5,590 bases of DNA from an uncultured Clostridia bacterium (GTDB taxonomy: Bacteria > Bacillota > Clostridia > Christensenellales > Borkfalkiaceae), in contig CALDMH010000163.1 of assembly GCA_937915565.1 (NCBI GenBank), positions 1-5,590 on the forward strand. Reading direction: 5' to 3'. The notes beneath the pieces are model-generated. The model saw only the letters and a program-made list of their open reading frames with translations, was not told the DNA's origin and searched no databases. Shown piece by piece: positions 1-5,510 of the stretch. Within the stretch, counting starts at the first letter, position 1, and each line of letters starts with the position of its first letter. A program made the translations under genes and the position numbers.

Positions 1-919
1 AATAAAGTTCGAGATGCCTTTCCTTTATATTTTCGCGCCTGCACCAATGCACGCGTAGCAGTTCAGGCCTGCGCTCGTCCCGAATAAAACCGTACTCGTC
101 GATTCCGCCATAAACCGATTTGGTAAAACTATCGAGTAAGTCCATAGGAAATTCCTTGTTTTCGGAAACGAATTTTGCGTATTTTCCGCTTATACGGTAA
201 TTTTTAAAGGTTTTCAGCGTTTTTTCGAGTTCTTCTGCCGAAAGCACGTTATCGTAATTTTCGTTTTTCATTTTTTCGGCGAGTTTTTCATAATCGGATT
301 TTTCCAATCGCAAATTTTCGGGTTTCGGCATAACCACACAAGCGCAATCGAAGCCGTTATCGTCAAAATTATCAAGAATTTCCCACCAATCTATATCGTT
401 TTCCGCCCTTAAAGAGCGAAGCGCGTCCTGCTTTATCCTTGTTGAACGGAAAAATCTCTCGTCCTGTTCGCCCCTGTTTTCGGCTTTGCCCGTAAACCTT
501 TCGCCGTAACCGATAAATACTTCGTTTTCAAAAATTACCGTTTCGTAATTCATTTTCCGCACCTCGTTTGTCCTCGTTCGTTCACAGTTCCAAACGGGAA
601 CGTATTTGTATTTCTTCGTTTTTCTCGTTTCGCTCGGCGTTAGTCCGTGAAATTTTTTATACGCTTTTGAAAAACTTTCAACGGTGTCGTAACCGCAATC
701 GAAAGCGATTTCGGTGATTGTTTCGTTGCTTTGCGATATTAGTCTGCCGGCTTCCGACAATCTTCTGAGCCTTATATATTCGGCAAGAGTGTAATCCGTC
801 AAAGCCGAAAAAATACGCATCATATTATATTTATTCGTCAAAGCTTTTCGCGCAAGTCGTTCGTAATTTATATCGCTATGAAGATTTTTCTCTACGTATT
901 CAACAACTATATCAATCAT
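1..919 (-). CDS. AraC-family transcriptional regulator with GyrI-like effector-binding domain (3' end cut by window edge)
   Basis: An open frame of 306 codons runs from ATG (919) off the left edge without a stop. Residues about 8-97 form an AraC-type double helix-turn-helix: the first helices around KNLHSDINYERLARKA, then ETITEIAFDCGYDTVESFSKAYKKF and the characteristic HGLTPSE. Residues about 125-306 match a GyrI-like/AraC effector-binding domain, which in this family binds small hydrophobic or cationic ligands. The last visible stretch (LLRVHWCRRENIKERHLELY) resembles the usual end of that domain, so probably only a few residues are missing. An in-frame TAA lies four codons upstream of the ATG, which fixes the start. 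There is no Shine-Dalgarno, and a good promoter sits only 14 bp upstream. It is probably a single-gene unit acting as a cytoplasmic ligand-responsive activator; the ligand and targets are unknown. The family call is firm. Confidence 0.9.
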   Translation of the reverse strand, partial: MIDIVVEYVEKNLHSDINYERLARKALTNKYNMMRIFSALTDYTLAEYIRLRRLSEAGRLISQSNETITEIAFDCGYDTVESFSKAYKKFHGLTPSETRKTKKYKYVPVWNCERTRTNEVRKMNYETVIFENEVFIGYGERFTGKAENRGEQDERFFRSTRIKQDALRSLRAENDIDWWEILDNFDDNGFDCACVVMPKPENLRLEKSDYEKLAEKMKNENYDNVLSAEELEKTLKTFKNYRISGKYAKFVSENKEFPMDLLDSFTKSVYGGIDEYGFIRDERRPELLRVHWCRRENIKERHLELY

Positions 920-933
920 CGTGTTTTTATTTT

Positions 934-962
934 ATCATAAAGAAACGGCTTTGTCTTGTCAT
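934..962 (-). promoter_or_regulatory. Promoter of the AraC-family gene, giving an almost leaderless mRNA
   Basis: On the minus strand ATGACA (-35, 962-957) and TATGAT (-10, 939-934) are separated by exactly 17 bp; each matches the consensus at five of six positions. Only 14 bp separate the -10 from the ATG at 919, so the expected transcript start is about 7 nt before the ATG. That fits the absence of a ribosome binding site. A short inverted repeat, TTTTG-5-CAAAA containing TTGCGCAA (986-1000), lies 24 bp upstream of the -35 and could be an activator site, but this is weak. Confidence 0.6.
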
Positions 963-1014
963 TTTTTGTTTTTATGCCGCTCTTCTTTTGTTGCGCAAAA
1001 CGTGACGATATTGG

Positions 1015-1602
1015 TTACTTTACTTCATAAGCGCATTTTGTAAACCTGATATTTCCGATTTCAAATTTAGCGGAAGTTTGCTTTTTCGCCAGCTCGCGAC
1101 TAATAATAAACTCGTCGGTAACAAACACCAGAAACTGCTTGTCGCCCCGTTCCGCTAAATAGTAATTTTTATCGGCGTCTACGATTCCGTTATACACCTC
1201 GGCCGTACCGAACGGCGCGTCCGCAATTATTCCGAGAAGATTGTCGAAAATACGCTGCCCTTTCGTCAGTTTCGTTTTTGCCAAAAGGGGGTTGATTTTT
1301 GCCGTCGGAAACTTTTCCCGAACGCACTTGTCCTTTTTAGCCCTACGGCTACCTTCGTATTCCGACAAGTTAATCGGTTCTTTTATAACCGATTTATCCA
1401 TATTTTCGCCGTCGTCCAGTAAAAAATCTATGCTTACGTTCAAAAGTCTTGCTATTGCTTTAAGGTTATCCACGTCGGGTATTCCGTTGTCCGTTTCCCA
1501 TTTTGCAACCGCACTGCGAGAAATACCGAGTTTTTCGGATAACTGCTCCTACGAAAGCCCCGCTTGTTTTCTCGCTTCTTTTAATTTTTCGCCTAACGTC
1601 AT
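1015..1602 (-). pseudogene. XRE-family transcriptional regulator interrupted by an in-frame TAG at codon 18
   Basis: Reading from ATG 1602 gives MTLGEKLKEARKQAGLS, a stop (TAG, 1551-1549), then EQLSEKLGISRSAVAKWE and onward in the same frame to TAA at 1017-1015, 195 codons in all. The HTH is otherwise textbook: this position is nearly always Gln in 'GLSQEQLA'-type XRE domains, so a single CAG-to-TAG change explains it. A strong ribosome binding site (GGGAGG, 1616-1611, 8 nt spacing) precedes the ATG, showing that the upstream part was the real start. Residues about 75-195 form a C-terminal region (SEYEGSRRAKKD... FGTAEVYNGI... TDEFIISRELA) like that of a clostridial XRE regulator family of unknown ligand. 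A GTG at 1473 could start a 152-residue fragment lacking the DNA-recognition helices. Another TAG is a true stop in this window (before the CPBP gene), so a recoded TAG is unlikely. Confidence 0.85.
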
Positions 1603-1610
1603 ACTTATGA

Positions 1611-1639
1611 CCTCCCGCTTGATTGATACGTTCAGTATA
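1611..1639 (-). promoter_or_regulatory. -10 element and ribosome binding site of the TAG-interrupted XRE gene
   Basis: TATACT (1639-1634) is a good -10 box at a normal distance from the GGGAGG ribosome binding site (1616-1611) and the ATG at 1602. The -35 region is weak (TGGCTT at 17 bp spacing), which suggests dependence on an activator or a low basal level. Confidence 0.45.
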
Positions 1640-1673
1640 AACTAAAAATCACAAAAAAGCCATACACACCCTA

Positions 1674-1698
1674 TAACGTTACCGTTACTTTTCGTAAC
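1674..1698. promoter_or_regulatory. Candidate operator cluster upstream of the TAG-interrupted XRE gene
   Basis: A perfect palindrome GTTAC-TTTTC-GTAAC (1684-1698) lies directly beside a second perfect palindrome TAACGTTA (1674-1681). On the minus strand this also contains a tandem GTAACG GTAACG. It lies about 35-65 bp upstream of the -10 box of the XRE gene, a plausible place for binding by the XRE protein itself or by another regulator. There is no direct evidence of who binds. Confidence 0.4.
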
Positions 1699-1737
1699 AA
1701 ATAGTAGAAATCCACGGTTTTTTCGTTTTTTATGAAA

Positions 1738-1755
1738 TATGCCAGCCGAGAATAA
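1738..1755. repeat. 18-bp repeat, copy 1, just after the stop of the membrane XRE gene
   Basis: TATGCCAGCCGAGAATAA on the plus strand matches the copy at 4056-4073 at 17 of 18 positions. It begins 16 bp past the stop of the gene ending at 1772 and lies between that gene and the promoter of the next XRE gene. Confidence 0.6.
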
Positions 1756-1771
1756 AACGTTGATATGGATT

Positions 1772-2752
1772 CTATTTTTTATCGATTGCATTGGTAATTG
1801 CAACGACGGCGGAAAATATCACCGATGCGACAACCCAAATCACCCAACTACGCGACCAATCGTTTGATAAAAAACTGTATCCTAGATATGCGGCCGTCGC
1901 AATCGCCCAATACGCGCTGTATATCGCCGACGAAATAGACTTTTTCTCCTTATTTTCCTTGGAATATTCGCCCTCTTGCAAAAGCGTTTCATAACTCGCC
2001 CATACAACGCCCGTTTTTATAAAACAAACCACTCCTATGCCCGCAATGATAAACGAAAGGGAAAGCATAACCATCAGAAACAGGTCGTTTTCGGCGTCGG
2101 CTATCACTCCGACGAAAATAGGAATTACAGCCGCAATACACAAACAAGCCCCAGCGATATTGCTCTTTTTATGCAAATCTTTATATTGCTCTTTGCGTTC
2201 TTTGACCATTCCGCTAACGCCGTACTCGGTTTCAAACTTTTCCTTTTCCAAATACGCAAACGGGGCGGATTTACTGCCGCTCGATATAAACGTTGCGACG
2301 GCTATCGCAACGAGCGCAATAAGAACAATCATTCCTATGCCGACCGCAATATTTTCGTTCAAAGCCCCTGCCGAAATTTCGCTTATTGCGCTCAAAATTA
2401 AAAGAACTATCGGCGATAATATACATAAATAGACGGCGTAGGCTACCGTTTTAGCCGTTTTTGATTTTACGGAAAGAAAAGCGTTCGCTTCCTCCATAGA
2501 CACACGCTTTAACGGCGGCGTGTCGTCAACCGAGTTGATATTTCCGCTCTCTTCGATTTCGTCTTTAAGCAGATAGTCCAAACTTACTCCGAATAGTTTG
2601 GAAAGGCGTATCATTTTATCGAGGTCCGGAACGGATTGCGCGCCCTCCCATTTTGAAACGGATTGCCGCGTTACGTCCATTTGAAAAGCCAATTCCTCTT
2701 GCGACCAACCCGCCTTTTTCCGTAACGATATAAGTTTATCGGCAAAAATCAT
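1772..2752 (-). CDS. Membrane-anchored XRE/Cro-type transcriptional regulator with six predicted transmembrane segments
   Basis: This gene encodes 326 residues. The N-terminal 62 residues are a complete HTH_3 domain: FADKLISLRKKAGWSQEELA, the recognition helix region TRQSVSKWE, then PDLDKMIRLSKLFGVSLDYLL. A charged linker (63-100) leads to a membrane part with hydrophobic segments at about 103-123, 134-156, 198-218, 224-246, 275-295 and 302-322. The charged 160-197 loop is probably cytoplasmic. This layout, DNA-binding domain plus polytopic membrane domain, is common in Bacillota one-component regulators thought to sense envelope or membrane signals; the signal here is unknown. The start is supported by AGGAGG with 7 nt spacing before the ATG. 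The gene is intact, ends with TAG, and stands alone between its own promoter region and an intergenic gap. It may regulate itself or a neighbour. Confidence 0.9.
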   Translation of the reverse strand: MIFADKLISLRKKAGWSQEELAFQMDVTRQSVSKWEGAQSVPDLDKMIRLSKLFGVSLDYLLKDEIEESGNINSVDDTPPLKRVSMEEANAFLSVKSKTAKTVAYAVYLCILSPIVLLILSAISEISAGALNENIAVGIGMIVLIALVAIAVATFISSGSKSAPFAYLEKEKFETEYGVSGMVKERKEQYKDLHKKSNIAGACLCIAAVIPIFVGVIADAENDLFLMVMLSLSFIIAGIGVVCFIKTGVVWASYETLLQEGEYSKENKEKKSISSAIYSAYWAIATAAYLGYSFLSNDWSRSWVIWVVASVIFSAVVAITNAIDKK

Positions 2753-2763
2753 AATTCAACCTC

Positions 2764-2849
2764 CTGTCGGTTCGATTTTTATGTTCGTATTTTAACGTTT
2801 TTTTTAGTTGCTGGCCACCAACCGTCGCCATTCAATACGTCAACCGACA
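2764..2849. repeat. Widely spaced 9-bp inverted repeat around the membrane XRE promoter
   Basis: CTGTCGGTT (2764-2772) and AACCGACAG (2841-2849) are perfect inverted copies flanking the candidate promoter, 68 bp apart. One arm lies in the expected 5' leader next to the ribosome binding site. This arrangement could allow looping between two bound regulators, or may be chance. Confidence 0.3.
2789..2822 (-). promoter_or_regulatory. Candidate promoter with overlapping palindromic operator for the membrane XRE gene
   Basis: TGGCCA (2817-2812, four of six -35 matches) and TAAAAT (2794-2789, five of six -10 matches) are 17 bp apart and would start transcription about 30 nt before the ATG. The -35 is the centre of an imperfect 16-bp palindrome GTTGcTGGCCAcCAAC (2807-2822, one mismatched pair), so a repressor bound there would block RNA polymerase. 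Autoregulation by the XRE protein is the simplest guess. Confidence 0.4.
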
Positions 2850-2895
2850 GTTGCATTTGCCGAAAAACCATTGATTTTATGCCGATTATAGCTTT

Positions 2896-3249
2896 TTAGC
2901 CCCAAACTATGCCTTTTTTCTTGCCGTTTTTGTTTCTCGGGTATTCTCTTATACGAGTGACGAAATCAAGATTGATTATTTCTTTTTCGCCCGAATTTTT
3001 CTCGATAATCATACCGCCGTCGTCAATTTCTTTTATTACGCCCTGAATATTTGCGTCGTTTGAAGTGACCGTGTAAACGATACATTCTTTTCCGATAAAC
3101 TGTTTTGCAAGCTCTTTCATATTAAAATTCTCCTTTATTTGTTTTTTTCTGTTCAAAACGTGCCTTATTGCCGCAATTTTTCTTTGCCGTGTTATCCTTG
3201 GAATAATCACGAGAACGAACAAAGCAAATAATATGATATAATAATCCAT
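2896..3249 (-). CDS. Small membrane-anchored protein with compact C-terminal domain; probable internal second start
   Basis: This gene encodes 117 residues. Residues 3-17 (YYIILFALFVLVIIP) are a single N-terminal membrane segment, followed by a very basic stretch (RITRQRKIAAIRHVLNRKKQ) expected to stay in the cytoplasm. Residues 44-117 make a small, probably all-beta domain (FIGKECIVYT, IQGVIKEIDDGGMIIE, INLDFVTRIREYP) with a lysine-rich tail. From memory this resembles an uncharacterised clostridial small-protein family with an Sm-like look; I cannot name it with certainty. The first ATG follows a purine-rich GGAAGGAAGAG. A second ATG at 3120 (Met44) is preceded by AAAGGAG (3136-3130) with 9 nt spacing, an even better site, and would give a soluble 74-residue form. 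It ends with TAA. Its own promoter could not be identified with confidence. Confidence 0.75.
   Translation of the reverse strand: MDYYIILFALFVLVIIPRITRQRKIAAIRHVLNRKKQIKENFNMKELAKQFIGKECIVYTVTSNDANIQGVIKEIDDGGMIIEKNSGEKEIINLDFVTRIREYPRNKNGKKKGIVWG
3130..3136 (-). promoter_or_regulatory. Internal ribosome binding site within the small membrane-protein gene
   Basis: AAAGGAG on the minus strand, nine bases before an in-frame ATG (3120-3118). It falls inside the codons for the linker just before the conserved domain (MKELAKQFIGKE), so it marks either the true start or a second start of the gene. Confidence 0.6.
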
Positions 3250-3401
3250 CTTCTCTTCCTTCCGTTATTAAGTTGTTTTGCGCATATCAACGTCTGCTCA
3301 CGTCGCTTTTGGTGTAACAGCGAAAAATTTTCAATTTCGTATTACTCCTCTGCGCTCTTATCTTATCCCCGTAGACCGAGCATATAATAAATTTCATTTT
3401 A
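3250..3401. other. Intergenic stretch with no convincing gene
   Basis: This stretch lies between the small membrane-protein gene and the restored end of the frameshifted XRE gene. A 63-codon minus-strand frame (3478-3287) crosses it, but its first part overlaps the restored reading frame of the XRE gene, it has no good ribosome binding site, and the product (ending KSDVSRR) resembles nothing I know. No rho-independent terminator and only a poor promoter-like TTGATA are visible. Confidence 0.4.
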
Positions 3402-3959
3402 TCAAAACTCATATCTGATAAAGTATTTATATTTAGGGATTCCATTGTCGGAATTCTGATATGCGCGATTTTCCACATACGCCATCATTCGGTTATACAA
3501 CACAACGTAAAACAATACGGTAAACCTCCAACCGCGCCCAAAATCGGAAATACGTCATTGCCTCGTGTTTTTAACGTCAGCAATACCATAATACCAATCC
3601 ACGCTATGACGCATAAAACAATCGTTACGATATGTTCGTGCAACCACTTTTTCTTAAAAAAAGCAATTTTCTCTTTCAACGTAAAAGTGCTGTTATTTAG
3701 CGCAGTAACGAGATTATCGTCTGCGGCTTTCCTAAATTCTTCCGTTCCGAGCCGTTCTCCGATTATAAGTTCGTTGATAGTTACTCCGAATTCTTTTGAG
3801 AGTAACGACAGCATTTCAACGTCGGGCATATAGTTCCCGTTTTCCCAACGCGAAACGGTTTTGTTGGTTACGCCAAGCTTCTCTCCGAGTTTTTCCTGCG
3901 TCAAACCTTTCTCCTTCCGCAGAGCGGCGATAAATTTTCCTATTTTTAATTTGATTCAT
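3402..3959 (-). pseudogene. XRE-family regulator with membrane tail, broken by two compensating frameshifts
   Basis: The ATG at 3959 follows GAGGTGA (3971-3965) and starts MNQIK, but an A5 run (3947-3943) throws the frame off. With one A fewer the sequence reads MNQIK-IGKFIAALRKEKGLTQEK, a perfect XRE beginning. The middle frame then gives LGVTNKTVSRWENGNYMPDVE, the linker FFKKKWLHEH, and membrane segments at about 110-129 and 136-152. It stops early at TGA 3487-3485. Around 3497 a shift of one base restores YNRMMAYVENRAY, a tail motif of membrane-linked XRE proteins, ending at TGA 3404-3402. The restored protein would be about 184 residues. A TTG at 3904 preceded by AAGGAG could start a 139-residue fragment, but it lacks helix 1 of the HTH. 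No programmed-slippage heptamer is obvious, so this is either a decayed gene or carries two indel errors. Confidence 0.8.
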
Positions 3960-3978
3960 TCGATTCACCTCGTAAAAC

Positions 3979-3987
3979 ATTATAGCA
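3979..3987 (-). promoter_or_regulatory. Extended -10 promoter of the frameshifted XRE gene
   Basis: TGCTATAAT (3987-3979) is a consensus extended -10 (TGnTATAAT) 19 bp upstream of the ATG at 3959, with the GAGGTGA ribosome binding site in between. The -35 at 17 bp spacing (AAGCTT) is poor, as is usual for extended -10 promoters. Just upstream lies TTTTTACGAAAAA (TTACGAAAA at 3999-3991), which is a near-palindrome over the spacer/-35 region and a possible operator. Confidence 0.6.
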
Positions 3988-4055
3988 TATTTTTCGTAAA
4001 AAAGCTTCCTCATAAACAGCGAATGTATTACCCACAAACAGCGAAACGTAAATCT

Positions 4056-4073
4056 TATGCCGGCCGAGAATAA
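4056..4073. repeat. 18-bp repeat, copy 2, just after the stop of the CPBP gene
   Basis: TATGCCGGCCGAGAATAA on the plus strand differs from copy 1 (1738-1755) at one base. It begins 15 bp after the CPBP stop and is enclosed by an 8-bp inverted repeat, TAAATCTT (4049-4056) and AAGATTTA (4084-4091), the latter overlapping the stop codon. No T-tract follows on the minus strand, so it is not a standard terminator. Confidence 0.6.
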
Positions 4074-4088
4074 TATTTTGTCAAAGAT

Positions 4089-4865
4089 TTAAATTCCCAT
4101 TTTTTCTTTTAACATCAAAACGCCAAAAATAACGTAAACCAGGTGAACGCTGACAAGCAAAAACATATTTGCTATCGTTCCGTCAACTACTTGCACTGCC
4201 ACCGCGGAAGTCGATACGATAGCCCAAAAGCCCGTGAAGAAATCCTCTAAAAAATGAATGATAACGCATATCCATATATTGTGAGTCCTTAAATAAACCG
4301 CGCAAAAAAAAACCCCCGCCATAAAAGTAAAAAGCACTTGTCCGATAGTCGTTATTATTACGTTCGGTGTGGTTACGAGATTAAGTAAATGCCTTAATCC
4401 GAAAATTATCGACGAACCTATAATTGCCGCCCAAATAAAGCCTTTTTTATCTTTCCAACTGTCAAGCATTTGCGTAAAAATTGCCCCGCAAAACAAAAAC
4501 TCTTCGCTGTACGCTATTGCAAGATTGTAAAGAGTAAAACCCAAAACGATTGAAACACTCGGCGTTGTATCCGGCGCGCTATAACTGAAAATAAACGCCA
4601 TAACTGCGCAAATTAAACCGACGAGCCCGAACGAGAACAAACTCTTAAAAAGTTCTTTGCATTGCAAAGTAAACGGTATTTTTCGATAAATTATAAAACA
4701 GGCCGCGATTACCGCTAATAAAGTGAGCGTATATTTTATCGCGCTTGCAAAATAGAACGGTAATTTATACAAAAGCGGATAAAATGCGCCCCATAGAATC
4801 GGCATTGAAATAACAAAAAGCAAAATCGAGAAGATTATAGGGAATTTTTGAGCAAAATTCTTCAT
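4089..4865 (-). CDS. CPBP (CAAX/Abi) family intramembrane protease-like protein
   Basis: This gene encodes 258 residues with about eight hydrophobic segments, so it is an integral membrane protein. The PF02517-type signature is present: Glu121-Glu122 (SEEFLFCG), then F155..H159 (FGLRH), then H204xxxD208 (HFLED). These are the expected metal and catalytic positions of the glutamate-type intramembrane proteases that include Rce1. The usual EExxxR motif is EExxxC here, with Cys126 where Arg normally sits, so activity may be altered. Bacterial members are linked to bacteriocin self-immunity or to membrane-protein processing; the substrate is unknown. The ATG lies 7 bp after the TetR stop, and its ribosome binding site (AGGTG) overlaps that stop (gaTAGGTG), implying translational coupling and control by the TetR operators. 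Length and end (TAA) are normal. Confidence 0.85.
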   Translation of the reverse strand: MKNFAQKFPIIFSILLFVISMPILWGAFYPLLYKLPFYFASAIKYTLTLLAVIAACFIIYRKIPFTLQCKELFKSLFSFGLVGLICAVMAFIFSYSAPDTTPSVSIVLGFTLYNLAIAYSEEFLFCGAIFTQMLDSWKDKKGFIWAAIIGSSIIFGLRHLLNLVTTPNVIITTIGQVLFTFMAGVFFCAVYLRTHNIWICVIIHFLEDFFTGFWAIVSTSAVAVQVVDGTIANMFLLVSVHLVYVIFGVLMLKEKMGI

Positions 4866-4872
4866 AATACAC

Positions 4873-5451
4873 CTATCTGTAAAGCCCGCTTAAATAATTG
4901 TTCCAATCGCCGTCCAATTCAACGTTCGGAGAAATTATCAAAGCAGTTGCGCCGTGAACAACCGACCAGCATTTTATTAACTTTGCAAGCCCCTGCTCCT
5001 TCGTTATGCCGTGACTTTCGGTCAGCGACAAACAAACTTTCCTGAACACTTCAAACGGAGGATAATTATTTTCGACTTCGTCAAGCGTTAAAATCATTTT
5101 GCACGATTCCTTACTGTTATAAATGAAATTATAATAAGCGGGGTGCTGTTTGAAAAAATCTATATAGGCGTTTCCGAGAATATTAAGCGTTTCGGGATTA
5201 GTCGTATCTTTATTTTTTATCGAATTTGATAAAAATTCGGCAAAATTCTCGGAAACGTGTTCCCGACAGGCTAACAATAGTTGCTCCTTATTTTTAAAAT
5301 GTGCATACGGCGCGGCATACGACACTCCGCAAGCCCCTGCAACCTTACGAATAGACAAAGCATTTTCGCCCTCATTATTGATAATCTCAATGGCTTTTTC
5401 TATGAGCTCGTTTCTTAGATTACCGTGATGATATGGATTTACTTTTTCCAT
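4873..5451 (-). CDS. TetR/AcrR-family transcriptional repressor (WHG-type C-terminal domain)
   Basis: This gene encodes 192 residues. The N-terminal 58 residues form a TetR DNA-binding domain: helix 1 LRNELIEKAIEIINNEG, then LSIRKVAGACGVSYAAPYAHFKNKEQLL, with the recognition helix about 43-51 and the standard YxHFKNKEQL end. Residues about 80-190 form a helical ligand and dimerisation domain containing CWSVVHGATAL (Trp162, His166, Gly167), the mark of the TetR_C 'WHG' group (PF13305). The start is set by AGGAGG six bases before ATG 5451. It is the first gene of a two-gene operon with the CPBP gene, behind a promoter covered by two inverted-repeat sites, so it very probably represses its own operon until an unknown ligand releases it. 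It ends with TAG 7 bp before the next ATG, which confirms TAG as a real stop in this genome. Confidence 0.93.
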   Translation of the reverse strand: MEKVNPYHHGNLRNELIEKAIEIINNEGENALSIRKVAGACGVSYAAPYAHFKNKEQLLLACREHVSENFAEFLSNSIKNKDTTNPETLNILGNAYIDFFKQHPAYYNFIYNSKESCKMILTLDEVENNYPPFEVFRKVCLSLTESHGITKEQGLAKLIKCWSVVHGATALIISPNVELDGDWNNYLSGLYR

Positions 5452-5462
5452 TTAGAGCCTCC

Positions 5463-5485
5463 TAATCTTAACACTGTTAAGATTA
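5463..5485. promoter_or_regulatory. TetR operator O2, over the transcription start
   Basis: This is a perfect inverted repeat with 10-bp arms and a 3-bp centre (TAATCTTAAC-act-GTTAAGATTA). It overlaps the end of the -10 box and the expected transcription start, so a bound repressor would block initiation. Confidence 0.8.
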
Positions 5486-5510
5486 TAATATATTATCTTA
5501 ACGTTGTCAA
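5482..5510 (-). promoter_or_regulatory. Consensus promoter of the TetR-CPBP operon
   Basis: On the minus strand TTGACA (5510-5505), a 17-bp spacer and TATAAT (5487-5482) make a perfect housekeeping sigma promoter. The expected start is near 5475, about 24 nt before the ATG and upstream of the AGGAGG site. Such a strong promoter makes sense only if tightly repressed. Confidence 0.9.

Noticed and set aside
973..979. TATGCCG after several gene stops as a general 3' motif
   Set aside because: The seven-base word also occurs inside coding sequence (about 2336 and 5004), so only the full 18-bp repeat is worth keeping.
1549..1551. TAG recoded as Gln (alternative genetic code)
   Set aside because: TAG ends the TetR gene 7 bp before its operon partner and ends the 326-residue XRE gene, so TAG acts as a normal stop here.
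1241..1645. 134-codon plus-strand frame
   Set aside because: It is the antisense shadow of the XRE gene at 1602-1015. Its existence on the opposite strand has no ribosome binding site or recognisable domain.
1791..2432. Three plus-strand frames of 67-141 codons
   Set aside because: All lie opposite the intact membrane XRE gene, have low-complexity or implausible proteins, and lack start signals.
2795..2822. Terminator made of the GTTG-TGGCCA-CAAC palindrome and an adjacent T8 run
   Set aside because: The T run precedes the hairpin on the plus strand and is an A run after it on the minus strand, so neither direction forms a rho-independent terminator.
3287..3478. 63-codon minus-strand frame
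   Set aside because: It begins inside the restored tail of the frameshifted XRE gene in a different frame, has no convincing ribosome binding site and no recognisable product.
3816..4037. 73-codon minus-strand frame containing MNQIKNRKIYRR
   Set aside because: It is the out-of-frame reading of the XRE start after the A5 frameshift, extended upstream through the promoter; not a separate gene.
4848..5045. 65-codon plus-strand frame
   Set aside because: It lies antisense to the TetR and CPBP genes, whose coding signals are strong.
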